Assembly (NCBI GenBank): GCA_027576995.1
Contig: JANBQC010000003.1
Location: 1 to 64,000 of the forward strand
Origin: Dimargaris cristalligena
Taxonomy: Eukaryota > Kickxellomycota > Dimargaritomycetes > Dimargaritales > Dimargaritaceae
DNA: 64,000 nucleotides
Reading direction: 5' to 3'
A model generated the notes under the pieces. The model was not told where the DNA came from. It made no database searches and saw only the letters and a program-made list of their open reading frames with translations. This document shows positions 11,290 to 21,225 of the stretch, one piece after another; the first letter of the stretch is position 1; every line of letters begins with the position of its first letter. A program made the position numbers and the translations under genes.

Positions 11290-12815
11290 ATGCCAACTTG
11301 TATCGAATGCGGGGCCGCAGTGGCATCCCTTTATACCGAGTATAGTAAGGGGAATATTCGGTTGACCCAATGCGTAAGTGCATCCAGCCCTTCCGTGATT
11401 TTATTCCCCGCTCTCTGTAACAATCATAACAAACTACTCAGCTCTATTATGTTTAAAAATGAAAGGGAGGGGGAGTCGTTTGGTTTGTCCAGATTGATGC
11501 CAATACTATTTGCAATTAACCCGCTGATTCCTATATATATATATATATATATATAACTTATTCATTGCAATACAACTAACCTACCACTTCCCTAGACGGA
11601 ATGCCACCAATTTGCCGATCGCTACGTCGAGCACGATGCGGTGCTTATTTTCATCGATATGATGCTGCACAAGCCCCAGGTCTACCGCCATTTGCTGTTT
11701 AATAAGTCCAGTTTCCAAGCCCGGGGCCTGTCGCCATCCGTAGTCAAGCTAACTATTCTACTCATACTTTTCGACGTCAACACCAAATGGTTCCGCTTAG
11801 AAAAAATGGATCCGGATGAACAGCCGGCCTTTTTCTACAACCAGCCCTTTTATCTCCAATATTGCTGTATCCTTTTTCTCAGTGTCGCTGGTAAGTGGCT
11901 TTGATCCGATTCCACCACATTTGGCCTTGGCCTGAATGTCCCTAGCTTTATATATCCGAAAGTATAGCAGCTGTAATTGTACTATATGCTGAATACTCAT
12001 CAACCTCACCCACTCTATACTTATCCGCTGTATCCCATCGGCGAAGAGTTTTGGACATTTTACCTAGGGGTGCAATTGGCTTATCAATGGCTATTTACCG
12101 ACTCGGCGGCAAGTAGGAGGTATGTATAACCTGCCAATTCCCAGTGATATCCTTGGGTTTCTTTATGCTTGTCGATACTCACCTCCTCCTCGTTCCCAAT
12201 CGAAATACATGTTAATACGTTTCATAAATATATGCTGCATCCCTCCCACTCATATCTCCAAACCCCCTTGTTGACTCTCTTTCCTGGCCCAACATGATAC
12301 ATCTGTTAGACCATCCTCCTCGTTCGTGCCCTTGGTCGTCTCGTCATTCGGCAAGCTCCTGACTATCTTAATTGTTATTTGGAACTACAGTGACGCGCAT
12401 TATTCGTGGATGTTGAATGTCCTTGTGTTTTCTTCAAATATCATAGCCCTAGCCAGTAAGTGTTTGTACTGTTGTTGTCGAGGGGTGCTCGTTCGTGACT
12501 AAACGGAATTACTGGCAAGTCAAGGTAGGGAGGGCGGTGGCCCACTCCGGCTTTTATGCCGAAGCTCTCCAATGGCTGCTTGTTATCTGTTGTGTGATTC
12601 CGGAATACCCCACTAATGCTTGTTGTATCATTTATATGCGGGTATATCCTCCGGGCGGCTTGAATAATTGGCCACCTCCGTTGGTTGAATCTTGTAGTAT
12701 TTTTCCGGCTATCATACTGGCGTTCTTGTTCGCTAGTTGTGATTGGCCATTTAGTGCGTGGGCTAGTTTCGGTGGTTTACTACGCGATCATGGCCGAAAT
12801 AATGCCATCCGATGA
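11290..12815 (+). CDS. ARV1: ARV1 lipid-homeostasis protein (five exons)
   Basis: Exons are 11290-11373, 11596-11890, 12047-12119, 12310-12455 and 12520-12815, giving 297 residues with all phases consistent. The N terminus is the Arv1 homology domain: zinc-binding C4 and C7 (CIECG), then YTEYSKGNIRLTQC, then a second Cys pair, then FIDMMLHKPQVYRHLLFN. Further on come hydrophobic segments, including the family-typical VVSSFGKLLTIL. Arv1 is an ER membrane protein involved in sterol and GPI-precursor distribution. The four introns (222, 156, 190 and 64 bases) have GT-AG ends, and the first contains a (TA)n run. The identity is secure from the N-terminal half. The last exon, with a Pro-rich stretch, is the least certain part and may contain another splice. 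Confidence 0.85.
11532..11555. repeat. (TA)n microsatellite in ARV1 intron 1
   Basis: About 12 TA units, close to the intron 3' end (branch-like ACTAAC at about 11576, acceptor at 11595). Confidence 0.9.
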
Positions 12816-14270
12816 AGTTGACGGCTATTATTGACCCCCCTCTCCTTTTGAACTTTAGGCTAGACCACGAGCCCGAGATATCTGATAGATAAAGCAAGCG
12901 CCATCATGATCCAACGACCGTCACATGCCACGGCGGACGACTGACTGTATGCTAGCCAAGAGACACATGCACCGACCCTGAGCCCTCTTTGGTACCATGA
13001 TAGGCCTGCCTGAGTATATGCGATTGACTACCGAGGGACATTGAGCCTGTATAAGAAGGTCCTCTTGGGAATCTATACACATGACCTTCTTCATCGTTTC
13101 TCGTTGCTTTAACCCTTTCGCTGATTAATGAAGTATGTTTTTCCTCCATTAAACAGTGGATTTCCCTGTTCCACCTACTCGATTTCGATTATCCTCCATT
13201 TCTTTAATCACGCAATAATAGAAATTGGCCTATAATCCTAGCTACATGTCCATGCTTTAGTAACACAACAAAGGCACCCTTGGTAGGTTGCTGAACCTCA
13301 TTTTCCCCTCCAGCATTGACTTTACACAATACCATACACTTCCCTCTTGGCTTAGCATTTCCTCCACCAATTTCCCCCAAAATAAGCGGTACCCTCTGTT
13401 AGGCGACGCCACTTTTGCAGTGTCTATACATCCCTATCGGGCCTTATAAAACCCACCATTAGTTCCGCAATGCCTTAATATTAAACTATGAAATTGTCCG
13501 TTTTTTTCTTCCAGTTCTAGTAAAAAGACCCACTTAAATCCCCTCTCGGTATTAATCGTTTCTTGTGAGAAGCCTCCTCCTCGTCTATTTCCATTTTGGA
13601 ACTTTCCTATTCTAGGTATATATCCCTCTCGCCCTTCACTATTGTGGTTCCACTGCCCCACCTATTAGGCTTGCCTCAGTTGCCAACCTTTTCCTCATTT
13701 CCCTCCGACCCGCTTCCCAAAGGGAGGTCAGCAGCATTCCCCTCCAGATTGAAAACCGCACCATCGCTCCTTCACTTTGCTCGCAACCCTCTACTGCTTA
13801 TCTGTTCACACCAAGCTTGGTGGCATCCTATCTTTCTCTACGGGTTCTTTGTTTACATTATATATATATATATATATAATATAAAGATAGGTTTCCTATT
13901 TTTCTTATCCAACTTCACCCTTGTTTCAATTCCTTTATTTGACTCGCCCACCACGCAATTCGGGCGTCTTTTTTCCCCTAGCTTCTATTCGCCCAAGTAC
14001 TGGCCGTTTCACTTGCATCATCAACTCATTCTCTTTGACCATTTATAGAACCAATCTGATCCACGCTCTTGGTGTTCAACCACTCCGCCATCTCTGTCTT
14101 TTTCTTACCCCTTTTTCGCGTCCTATCTACTCCATTCTCCCATCTCCAGATCCAATACCTTAAGCCCACTGTACCTTCCCCTGGCACGTCAGCTACTTTC
14201 TCCATTTCCGTAACCACGTATCATTCTACTTTAGTATTTCATATTTTTTTTCAAAACCAACTTCAACTCG
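12816..14270. other. Intergenic region and pyrimidine-rich leader of the caprin-like gene
   Basis: No gene recognised. From about 13560 the plus strand is strongly pyrimidine-rich (CTTCCC and TTTCC runs), which opens long plus-strand frames without real coding character. A (TA)n run sits at about 13859-13880. This is probably promoter and 5' UTR. Confidence 0.55.
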
Positions 14271-16283
14271 ATGCCAAAGTCCAAAAAGACCGCCACTCGT
14301 TCCGAAGCCCCTCGTAAGAAGAAAGAATCGGAACCGGTGGACAACTCCGGCCTGGTCCCTGAGATCTCGGCCTCCACCCAAGCCTCCCAGACTCCTGTGG
14401 CCCGACCCATCCCTGCTAGTCCCTATCTTGATACCCTGGCTTTCCGCATCGAGGAGCTGAAGCAGAATGTGCGCAACCCCGCCTTGTCCGCTGCTGAGCG
14501 CGGACCCCTGGAGGCTACCCTTCGGGAATTGGAGCGCCTTTTCGATCAGCTCTTAGCTCTCCCCTCCGCTCCCCAAGCCGAAGAGGACCGCTCCGGCCAG
14601 ACCATCCACACCCTATACTTACTTTCAGTCGTATACCCCGATGTGAAGCAGTCTCAAAGTTTCAGTACCGCCGAGCGCACCGCGCTGGATAAACTGTTTC
14701 AATTTATGTTCGCCCACGCGCTTGAGGCCAAGACCTACCCGGTGGCTTTGCCCACTGAAACGAGCCGAGTACTCCAGGCAATCCGTGCGGGGGAGGAGAC
14801 TGTGGTCGATTTCAGTCCCGACGTAACCTTGACCTATGCTGAGTTGCAAAAGCTGCTCTCCCGTCTGGCAAGCCATAGCCGCGGACAGCCTCCCAAGCTT
14901 TCATTCCCGAGCATCCTTAAGTCTACCGCAGCTGATTTCAAGCCGTCCCGTTCCTTGACCCGTCGGGCCGCCGCCACTCCGTCGCCCTCCATATCCGGCC
15001 AGACCACCATGCCCACCACTTTCCGGGAGCTGAATCAGTTTGTCGATTTCGACCACGGCGATTCGCTACGCAAGTATGTGGTCGTCCCGGCCTCGGGCAT
15101 CAGTTTCACTTGCCCTTCGGTGATCTTCGATCCTCCGACACCGTCCCCGGTTTCCGAGAAACCGGCTGCCGCGCCCATGGACAAAGAGAGCGATATCGTG
15201 GTGATCTCGATGGACAAAGAGCCTCTTGCCGCGACTCCCCCGACTGACGAGTATCAATCCACGTCTGACTACGCGCCCACGGAAATGGTGGAAGTCATGT
15301 CGAACGGTGTCCCGCCCATGATGCCCGTGCCCTACCCGTCCGCTTGGCCGGGCCACCCCGCCGTCCCTAATGGTGCCCTTTGGATGGGTCCCCCAGATAG
15401 CGCGGGCGGATCCCCGGGCTCCCACATCGAGCCCTCTTACTCTGGGCCCGGTAGCGAGGGTGCCCCGATGGCCGCTCCTTATATGATGTACTCACCCTAT
15501 CCACCGGTCAATCAGCATCCCGGCGGTGGAGATGGTGCCGACGCGGCTCCTGGTTCCTACCCACCCTATCCCCCGTACTCACACTACAGCCCTGCGCCCG
15601 AGGGTGGTGACATGCCAGTGGGTATGATGATGGGGTATCCCCCGCCGTACGATCCGAACTGGCCGCCCCATGCCTACGGTGCTGTGAACGGCGTCCCCGA
15701 CGAGGGCTTGGCGCCTCCCACTGATGGCGGAGACTTGACTGTCCCCCGTCACCAAAGCACCAGCAGCCGAAGTAGTAGTATCGGTAACCCGGCCACCGAG
15801 GGCCCTGGTACGTCTGTGGTCCCCCATACGAATGGCTATCCCAATGGTATGTACCCCCCCTATTCGGGAGCTCAGCAACAACCACAGCAGCAGCAAATGC
15901 CAGTCTATCCAGGCCAAGGCTATCCGGGGATGCCCCTTCCGCCCGGTCCCCCTGTCTATGGCCACCCCCACTACTACTATCAGCACACGTCCCATCCCAA
16001 CGGACCGATGCCTCCCCACCACCAACACCCTCATCACCAGCACCAGCACCCCGTCCACCACCCTTCGGCAGGAGTCCCCGGCCCCAATGGCCATAACCAC
16101 CGCCAGCCAGGTGGCTACTCTGCTTCGTCGGGGACCCGAGGGGGTCGTGGTGGATTCAAACCCCGCGGGGCCAAGGCCGGTTACTACAATAGTCCCCGTG
16201 GAGGTAGCCCGAATTTCCGAGGAGGCTACCGCGGGGCCAACAATTACCAGGCCCGGCCGGTGCCCCCCCACCCTGCCCCATAA
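14271..16283 (+). CDS. Caprin-like RGG-box protein
   Basis: A single exon of 670 residues. Residues 1-20 are Lys/Arg-rich. Residues 50-215 are helical and hydrophilic; within them FSTAERTALDKLFQFM (about 120-135) and LTYAELQKLLSRL (about 187-199) match in pattern the conserved helices of the caprin homology region. Residues 340-600 are Pro/Tyr/Gly/Met-rich low-complexity sequence with Gln and His/Pro runs. The C terminus (about 625-665) is an RGG box (GGRGGF, SPRGGS, FRGGYRG), typical of RNA binding and stress-granule condensation. In fission yeast the caprin homologue Cpn1 works with the G3BP-like Nxt3 and Ubp3. A caprin role here is inferred from domain order, not proven; another RGG-rich RNA-binding protein is possible. 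Confidence 0.55.
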   Translation: MPKSKKTATRSEAPRKKKESEPVDNSGLVPEISASTQASQTPVARPIPASPYLDTLAFRIEELKQNVRNPALSAAERGPLEATLRELERLFDQLLALPSAPQAEEDRSGQTIHTLYLLSVVYPDVKQSQSFSTAERTALDKLFQFMFAHALEAKTYPVALPTETSRVLQAIRAGEETVVDFSPDVTLTYAELQKLLSRLASHSRGQPPKLSFPSILKSTAADFKPSRSLTRRAAATPSPSISGQTTMPTTFRELNQFVDFDHGDSLRKYVVVPASGISFTCPSVIFDPPTPSPVSEKPAAAPMDKESDIVVISMDKEPLAATPPTDEYQSTSDYAPTEMVEVMSNGVPPMMPVPYPSAWPGHPAVPNGALWMGPPDSAGGSPGSHIEPSYSGPGSEGAPMAAPYMMYSPYPPVNQHPGGGDGADAAPGSYPPYPPYSHYSPAPEGGDMPVGMMMGYPPPYDPNWPPHAYGAVNGVPDEGLAPPTDGGDLTVPRHQSTSSRSSSIGNPATEGPGTSVVPHTNGYPNGMYPPYSGAQQQPQQQQMPVYPGQGYPGMPLPPGPPVYGHPHYYYQHTSHPNGPMPPHHQHPHHQHQHPVHHPSAGVPGPNGHNHRQPGGYSASSGTRGGRGGFKPRGAKAGYYNSPRGGSPNFRGGYRGANNYQARPVPPHPAP

Positions 16284-18360
16284 GTGATGATAGCCCTCTT
16301 CCCATTCGACCCACTGCCTTTCTATCCAAGCCACTTTTTGGCGTGAATGGTACTTCTATGTAAATTTTTGCGCCAATTTGGCGATTGTCTCTACCATGCT
16401 CCTGGCCTGATGCGTTTCTGATATTACTTTTTCTACTACTCGCTATCTATCACTCTCAACTTTCGTCCCGTTTTACTTTTATTCTACTTCGGCCTTCGAC
16501 ATTGCCACCTGCCGACCGCATTCCTCCCATTATCTACTGTTGTTCCTGGGGCTTGACCCGTCCATTTCCCCGACCGGTGTCCCTTTACTTACATCTCCTA
16601 TTGCGATTTTCCCCTTTTCTACTATACCTTTTACCCTCAACCGTACTCCGTATCACTCTGACCACCTCTCGCCTGACCGTCGTTTCTTTAAAAAAAAAAA
16701 GAAATTAGAAATGGGGTTTGGGTCATTCATTTAACCTAGTGTTTAGCCACCACCAAAAAATAACAGCAACGCACTTGCTAAAACACACAATCACTCGTAA
16801 CTAACCGGGTTCTTTATTCTAACATCAACGGAACTTACAAACCCCCCTTCAGAATCCAACTTTATACCATTCCTTCCCAATTCGAACGCCAATTGCAATC
16901 ACACCCCTTTCCCCCTCTGTGTACCATGTTTTACTACCTTCTCGATTAAACGGCTTCGTTTGGCGGGCAATTTCCTCTTGGTTACCATCTACCGACCTAC
17001 TTTTTCGGGGTTTTGGTTTTTACCGTTCGCTTTCTACGCCCATATTACGCGGTGCTGGAGAGCGATTCCACTAAGAAATATTACTTACTGCTTCCTTTTT
17101 TTAAAAAATAATAATAATAATCTGTTGATCCACTTTGATTTGTTTATATATTTATAAATATATATTCTCAGCCAAACTGATAGCGGACTGGTGGAAGCAT
17201 TCTCCTCATAAGCCTAGGCTGCGAATAGCTAGCATTGTTGAATGAGGGTGGAATGTAGCTAATTGGCGAAGTCGTATGAAGGGCCAGGGAAGTTATTTAA
17301 TTTGGGATAACAGGGGCATGCGTCTTAAATCATTTAATAATAAATTGGCATAAAACGACAGCGAAGAGGGGGTGAGGGGGAAAGCGATTTGCGGAAGTTG
17401 AGGACGTGAGGCAATAAACAAAAGTGTTTAGTGTTTAGGAAAAAAACTATGGACACATATATATCCCAAGTAAAATCAAAATAATAATATAAGGGGGTGG
17501 GGGGATGCGAGTAAAGAGATGGTAAGAGAGAGGTACTGATAGAGGTAGTATAGGATAGTGTCGGAATAGTAGTAATAAAGTCAGAGGTAAATATATATAT
17601 ATGTGTGTGTGTATGGGTGTGAAGAGGAGGGGGGTAATAATGCACTAAAGGACAACATGTATATATTCGTGGTGGATCGAATTCCAAAATGCCGAAAATA
17701 AAAACAGACAGAGATAAGAAAATGAAAAGGAATACCCGAAACGATATTGGACATCGGCGTATAATTATAACTAACGAATACTCTCGCGCATAGTAAATGT
17801 TCGTGGTCGGCCGCAGAGTGGGTGCCGGAGAATTGCCGGCGACTTCGTGAAAGGGGGGATATTATACGGACAGCGGAGGCTATCAATTACTAAATAGGAA
17901 AACAGAATTGAAACATAGAAACTAAGTCCAGTGTCAGTGTAGTATGAAATCAGCCTTTGACCAAGGGAATTTGATCCCCGACAGGAAATCAGACTTTCAA
18001 AAAAAGTAAAAGGAGGTAATGCTCGGAAGTCGATTAATTAAAAGAAGTATGGCAAAACAGGGCCACAAGTGGTTGTAGAAGGGTGTCATCAGGAAGGGGG
18101 AGTACACATGGTTGTTTGTGTGTATATATATGTGTGTGTACAACACATGAATGAATAGGCGAACGTACGAACAGAAGGCGGGTTCCAAGTCCAAAGAAAA
18201 AAATAAACCGAAAAGGGGAAGATGGTAGCGGGGAGAGAGAGGAGGTCGTCAACACAGAGGTACATGATAGGAATTAAGCAACAAGAACAAGAAAAACGAG
18301 TAAAGAATATAAGCAACGAAAACGAGGTTTAAAAGAACCACGAGCAATATGACATGGACA
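16284..18360. other. Intergenic region between two converging genes
   Basis: It holds the 3' flanks of the caprin-like gene (+) and the MAPKK (-). The left half is pyrimidine-rich on the plus strand and the right half purine-rich, giving spurious frames. TA/TG microsatellites lie at about 17590-17612 and 18118-18140. No gene recognised. Confidence 0.55.
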
Positions 18361-19632
18361 TTAAGCCCATACTTCGCCTATCCAGCGCTTGAGGTCGATA
18401 TTCGCGGCTTCGGTCCGCACAATGAACGGGTGGAGGAGCATTTCACGAGGGGAGGGGCGCCGACTGGGGTCCTTGATGAGACAGACGGAGACAAAGTGGC
18501 AACATTCGGCGGACCACCCGTCGGCCTCGGTCAGTTCGGGCTGGGGCATGCGCACAATGTAATCAACGAGTTCAATGAAGGCCAACGGGGGGTGCCCGGG
18601 CGGGGGGAACGGGAAGCGGTTCTGGGCGATTTCGACCAATGAGACCCCCAGGGACCAGACGTCGGACTGGACGGCGTAGCCGCCGCCCTGGATGCGTTCG
18701 GGGGCCATGTAGTGGCCGGTACCCACAAAGGTTTGGGCCATGGAATTGACGAGTTCGCCACTCACGCCGAAATCGCATAGTTTGATCTGGCCGGTTCCGG
18801 TGACCAGAATGTTGGAGGGTTTGACGTCCCGGTGGATGATGCGGTGGTCGTGGAGATAGACGAACCCGTGCAGGACCGACTCGGCGATTTTGCCCAGCAC
18901 GCCTTCGCCAATGCGGGCCTGGCGGTCCCGGATGCGCTTGTAGATGGCGTCGAGGCTACCGCCGTCGCAGTATTCGATACACATGGCGATGGACGACTGG
19001 TCCTCGTCGAAGAAAGTGCCGTAGTAGGAGACGATGTAGTCGGACTGGCAGGTACGCAGAAACGACAATTCGCGGATGATTTGCTTGTGGACGGCGGGAT
19101 CCGGGTCCACCACCATGGTTTTGACGGCCAGTACGAGCTGGGTCGGCCGGAAGACGGCCTTGTAGACGGTACCCATGGACCCTTCGCCGAGGCGGGTCCC
19201 GAATTCGATGTTCTCGGCCTTGATGTCCAGAAACGGGGTTAGGGAATCGGACTCGTCGGAACCATCGGCACCGTTGGACCGGCGGGCGGGGCGGCGGAGG
19301 TTGTCACTATTGGATAGGTACCGGGAATATTCCAGCACATTGTTCATGGGGGCAGTGGAGGATATACTACTACTACTACTACTACTATTATTATTATTAT
19401 TATTATTATTGCTATTGCTATTATTACTATTGAGGCCGGCGGCGGAGGTGTCGATGGTCGGTGGAGGCATAAGTGAGCTTGAGGAAGGGACGAAATGGCC
19501 GTGCTGGACTGAACTGGCTACGGACTCAACGGCGGTGGTGGTGGCGGGGGCCTCGCCCTGTGGAATGCGGAGACGTGTTATCATGGGTCGCCGGCGCTGG
19601 TTGGTCGCGTTCGATCGCGCTAACGACGACAT
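18361..19632 (-). CDS. MAP kinase kinase, Mkk1/Mkk2/Pek1 type
   Basis: A single exon of 423 residues. The kinase domain covers about 142-405: glycine loop LGEGSMG (148-154), ATP-binding Lys171, helix-C Glu188, HRD at 267-269, DFG at 287-289 and APE at 310-312. The activation segment has S297 and T301 in the SxxxS/T arrangement of MEKs. The segments SDYIVSYYGTFFDEDQSS, GKIAESVLHG and YMAPERIQGG match the MKK1/MKK2 subgroup of the cell-wall-integrity cascade better than Ste7 or Pbs2. The N-terminal tail has a likely MAPK-docking site (RRR at 13-15, then LRI at 21-23) and an Asn/Ser homopolymer at 68-89 encoded by a trinucleotide repeat. It would phosphorylate an Slt2/Mpk1-like MAPK. Confidence 0.9.
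   Translation of the reverse strand: MSSLARSNATNQRRRPMITRLRIPQGEAPATTTAVESVASSVQHGHFVPSSSSLMPPPTIDTSAAGLNSNNSNSNNNNNNNNSSSSSSSISSTAPMNNVLEYSRYLSNSDNLRRPARRSNGADGSDESDSLTPFLDIKAENIEFGTRLGEGSMGTVYKAVFRPTQLVLAVKTMVVDPDPAVHKQIIRELSFLRTCQSDYIVSYYGTFFDEDQSSIAMCIEYCDGGSLDAIYKRIRDRQARIGEGVLGKIAESVLHGFVYLHDHRIIHRDVKPSNILVTGTGQIKLCDFGVSGELVNSMAQTFVGTGHYMAPERIQGGGYAVQSDVWSLGVSLVEIAQNRFPFPPPGHPPLAFIELVDYIVRMPQPELTEADGWSAECCHFVSVCLIKDPSRRPSPREMLLHPFIVRTEAANIDLKRWIGEVWA
19364..19432. repeat. Trinucleotide repeat encoding poly-Ser and poly-Asn
   Basis: On the plus strand a run of TAC units passes into TAT units with two interruptions. Read on the minus strand in frame these give AAT (Asn) and AGT (Ser) codons of the MAPKK tail. 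The tract is pure enough to be length-variable. Confidence 0.9.
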
Positions 19633-21225
19633 GATTATGACAGTTAGGTAAAATAGAGCAAGTCAACGAAGTATAGGTCGAATAGGTGCGGGAGGGGAAG
19701 TCGGATAGTAGTGGTTTAACGGGGGTCGGGAGGTCAGATGGACCCGGAGGAGGCTGAGTGAGTGAGTGAAAGGGAGAGAGGTACGGAGTTGTGGAACTCG
19801 AAGTAAAGAATAGGAGAACAAGTCAGGGGAGTTTAATAGGCCCTCTAAGCCAAGCAAGTCAAGGTGTTGAGTAGAGAAAAGGGAGAAAAGAAGAAGGGGG
19901 GGGAATTCAGGGTTGGGAATGAAAGACTATGTGGATTAGCTGGATAGAGTTCAAGCAGCAGGGTAAAGGCTTCGGCGGGGTGGGAGACTGTACAAACGAA
20001 AAGGCGGGAGGAGAAGACTTCTCGGCTCGACTTGGCTGCTTCGGAGATTAAGCGACCGGAACTGTTGTGACGTGGACGGGTACAAGATATAAGAGAAAAA
20101 AAGGCTAGAAGCGAGGAGCGGCTGGTTAAGGTTAGAGATGACCCGGTCGGCCGGTATAGCTCTATCTAACCGAGTCTCTCCAGGGGTGTGGATGGGCAGA
20201 AGAATCTCGGCGGGCCAATTCCCTCATTCTAAGCAGTCCAGGCAGGGGCCTCGGCGGTTGGTTTCCCGACTGGGAGGAGACGGCACGAGGCTCGGCCACG
20301 TCATGCTAATGCCATCGCAGAGTCGGCCGGGAGAGGAGAGGTTCGATTACAAATGAGATATACACTACTGGATAGCCCCCCCAGCCTCAGTCTATTAATA
20401 CTATAGAATTGCCAATCACGTATGCCCAGAGCCCCGGTAGCGTACTTGATAAATCCCGACGCGCTTCGTTTTCAGTGCGGAATGACCTTAGCGAAGCCTT
20501 TTTTTATTACACACTAGCTATGGCTATCGGGCATTTATGTGGCCCGTTCCACCAGTAGTAGTACTGCTTCTTACCCGGAATCCAGCGAGAGGAGAGGGGC
20601 TATCTATATATTCCCTCACGCTAATATTCACTACACTGCACACTGCACTACACCGGCCAACCCGACTCCAAGGAAGGGATTGCGATACTAAACTAACCCG
20701 TCAATCCCCATTTGCATACGGCGCTGGCTAGCTAGCCCTCCTAGTGGGCTGAATGGATAGTAATGATCCGGCCGAGTGTGCGGGGAGTCGTTGTGGCTCA
20801 CTGCCCTGATACGAACAAGTACTAGGGACCAGTGCTGCCCCTGCTTCGTGACGACCTCAAAGCGCGTTGCGGGCTCCTTATCCCAGTTAAGAAGGCATCA
20901 TATCCCCTTCCCCTCCCTCCTTAACCCTAGAGCTACGACGACTGGTGGTGGACCCGTTCCATACACGACGGCCCCTTTTCTCCTTTCCTATTCCACCCAC
21001 CACTTGGCTTAGTCGGCTTCTTTTAGCTTAAACGTAGTCCATACCTTCTTATCTTACTTATATTTACTTTACTTTACTTTACTTTACTTTACTTCACTTC
21101 ACTTCGTTCTACTATCCTTTACTTCCACCCACTACTAATTCACTCAGCGACTGTTGTTTGACCTTCTCTGAAGCCCACCCCGGCTACCACACCCTCTTCC
21201 CCTTAATTAGTTCCTCCCATTAACC
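19633..21225. other. Divergent promoter region between MAPKK and MTHFR genes
   Basis: The two genes point away from each other, so this 1.6 kb holds both 5' regions. The MAPKK side is purine-rich on the plus strand (pyrimidine-rich leader on its own strand). A TTTAC pentanucleotide run lies at 21063-21103, ahead of MTHFR. No other gene recognised. Confidence 0.6.
21063..21103. repeat. (TTTAC)n pentanucleotide repeat
   Basis: About six TTTAC units followed by two TTCAC variants, about 120 bases upstream of the MTHFR start and so probably in its promoter or 5' UTR. Confidence 0.85.

Noticed and set aside
13596..14163. Overlapping plus-strand frames before the caprin-like gene
   Set aside because: They come from CT-rich leader sequence, overlap each other in different frames and include a (TA)n run.
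15579..16334. 251-codon antisense frame under the caprin-like gene
   Set aside because: A shadow of the Pro/Gly/Tyr-rich sense sequence; composition is unlike protein and the sense frame is clearly coding.
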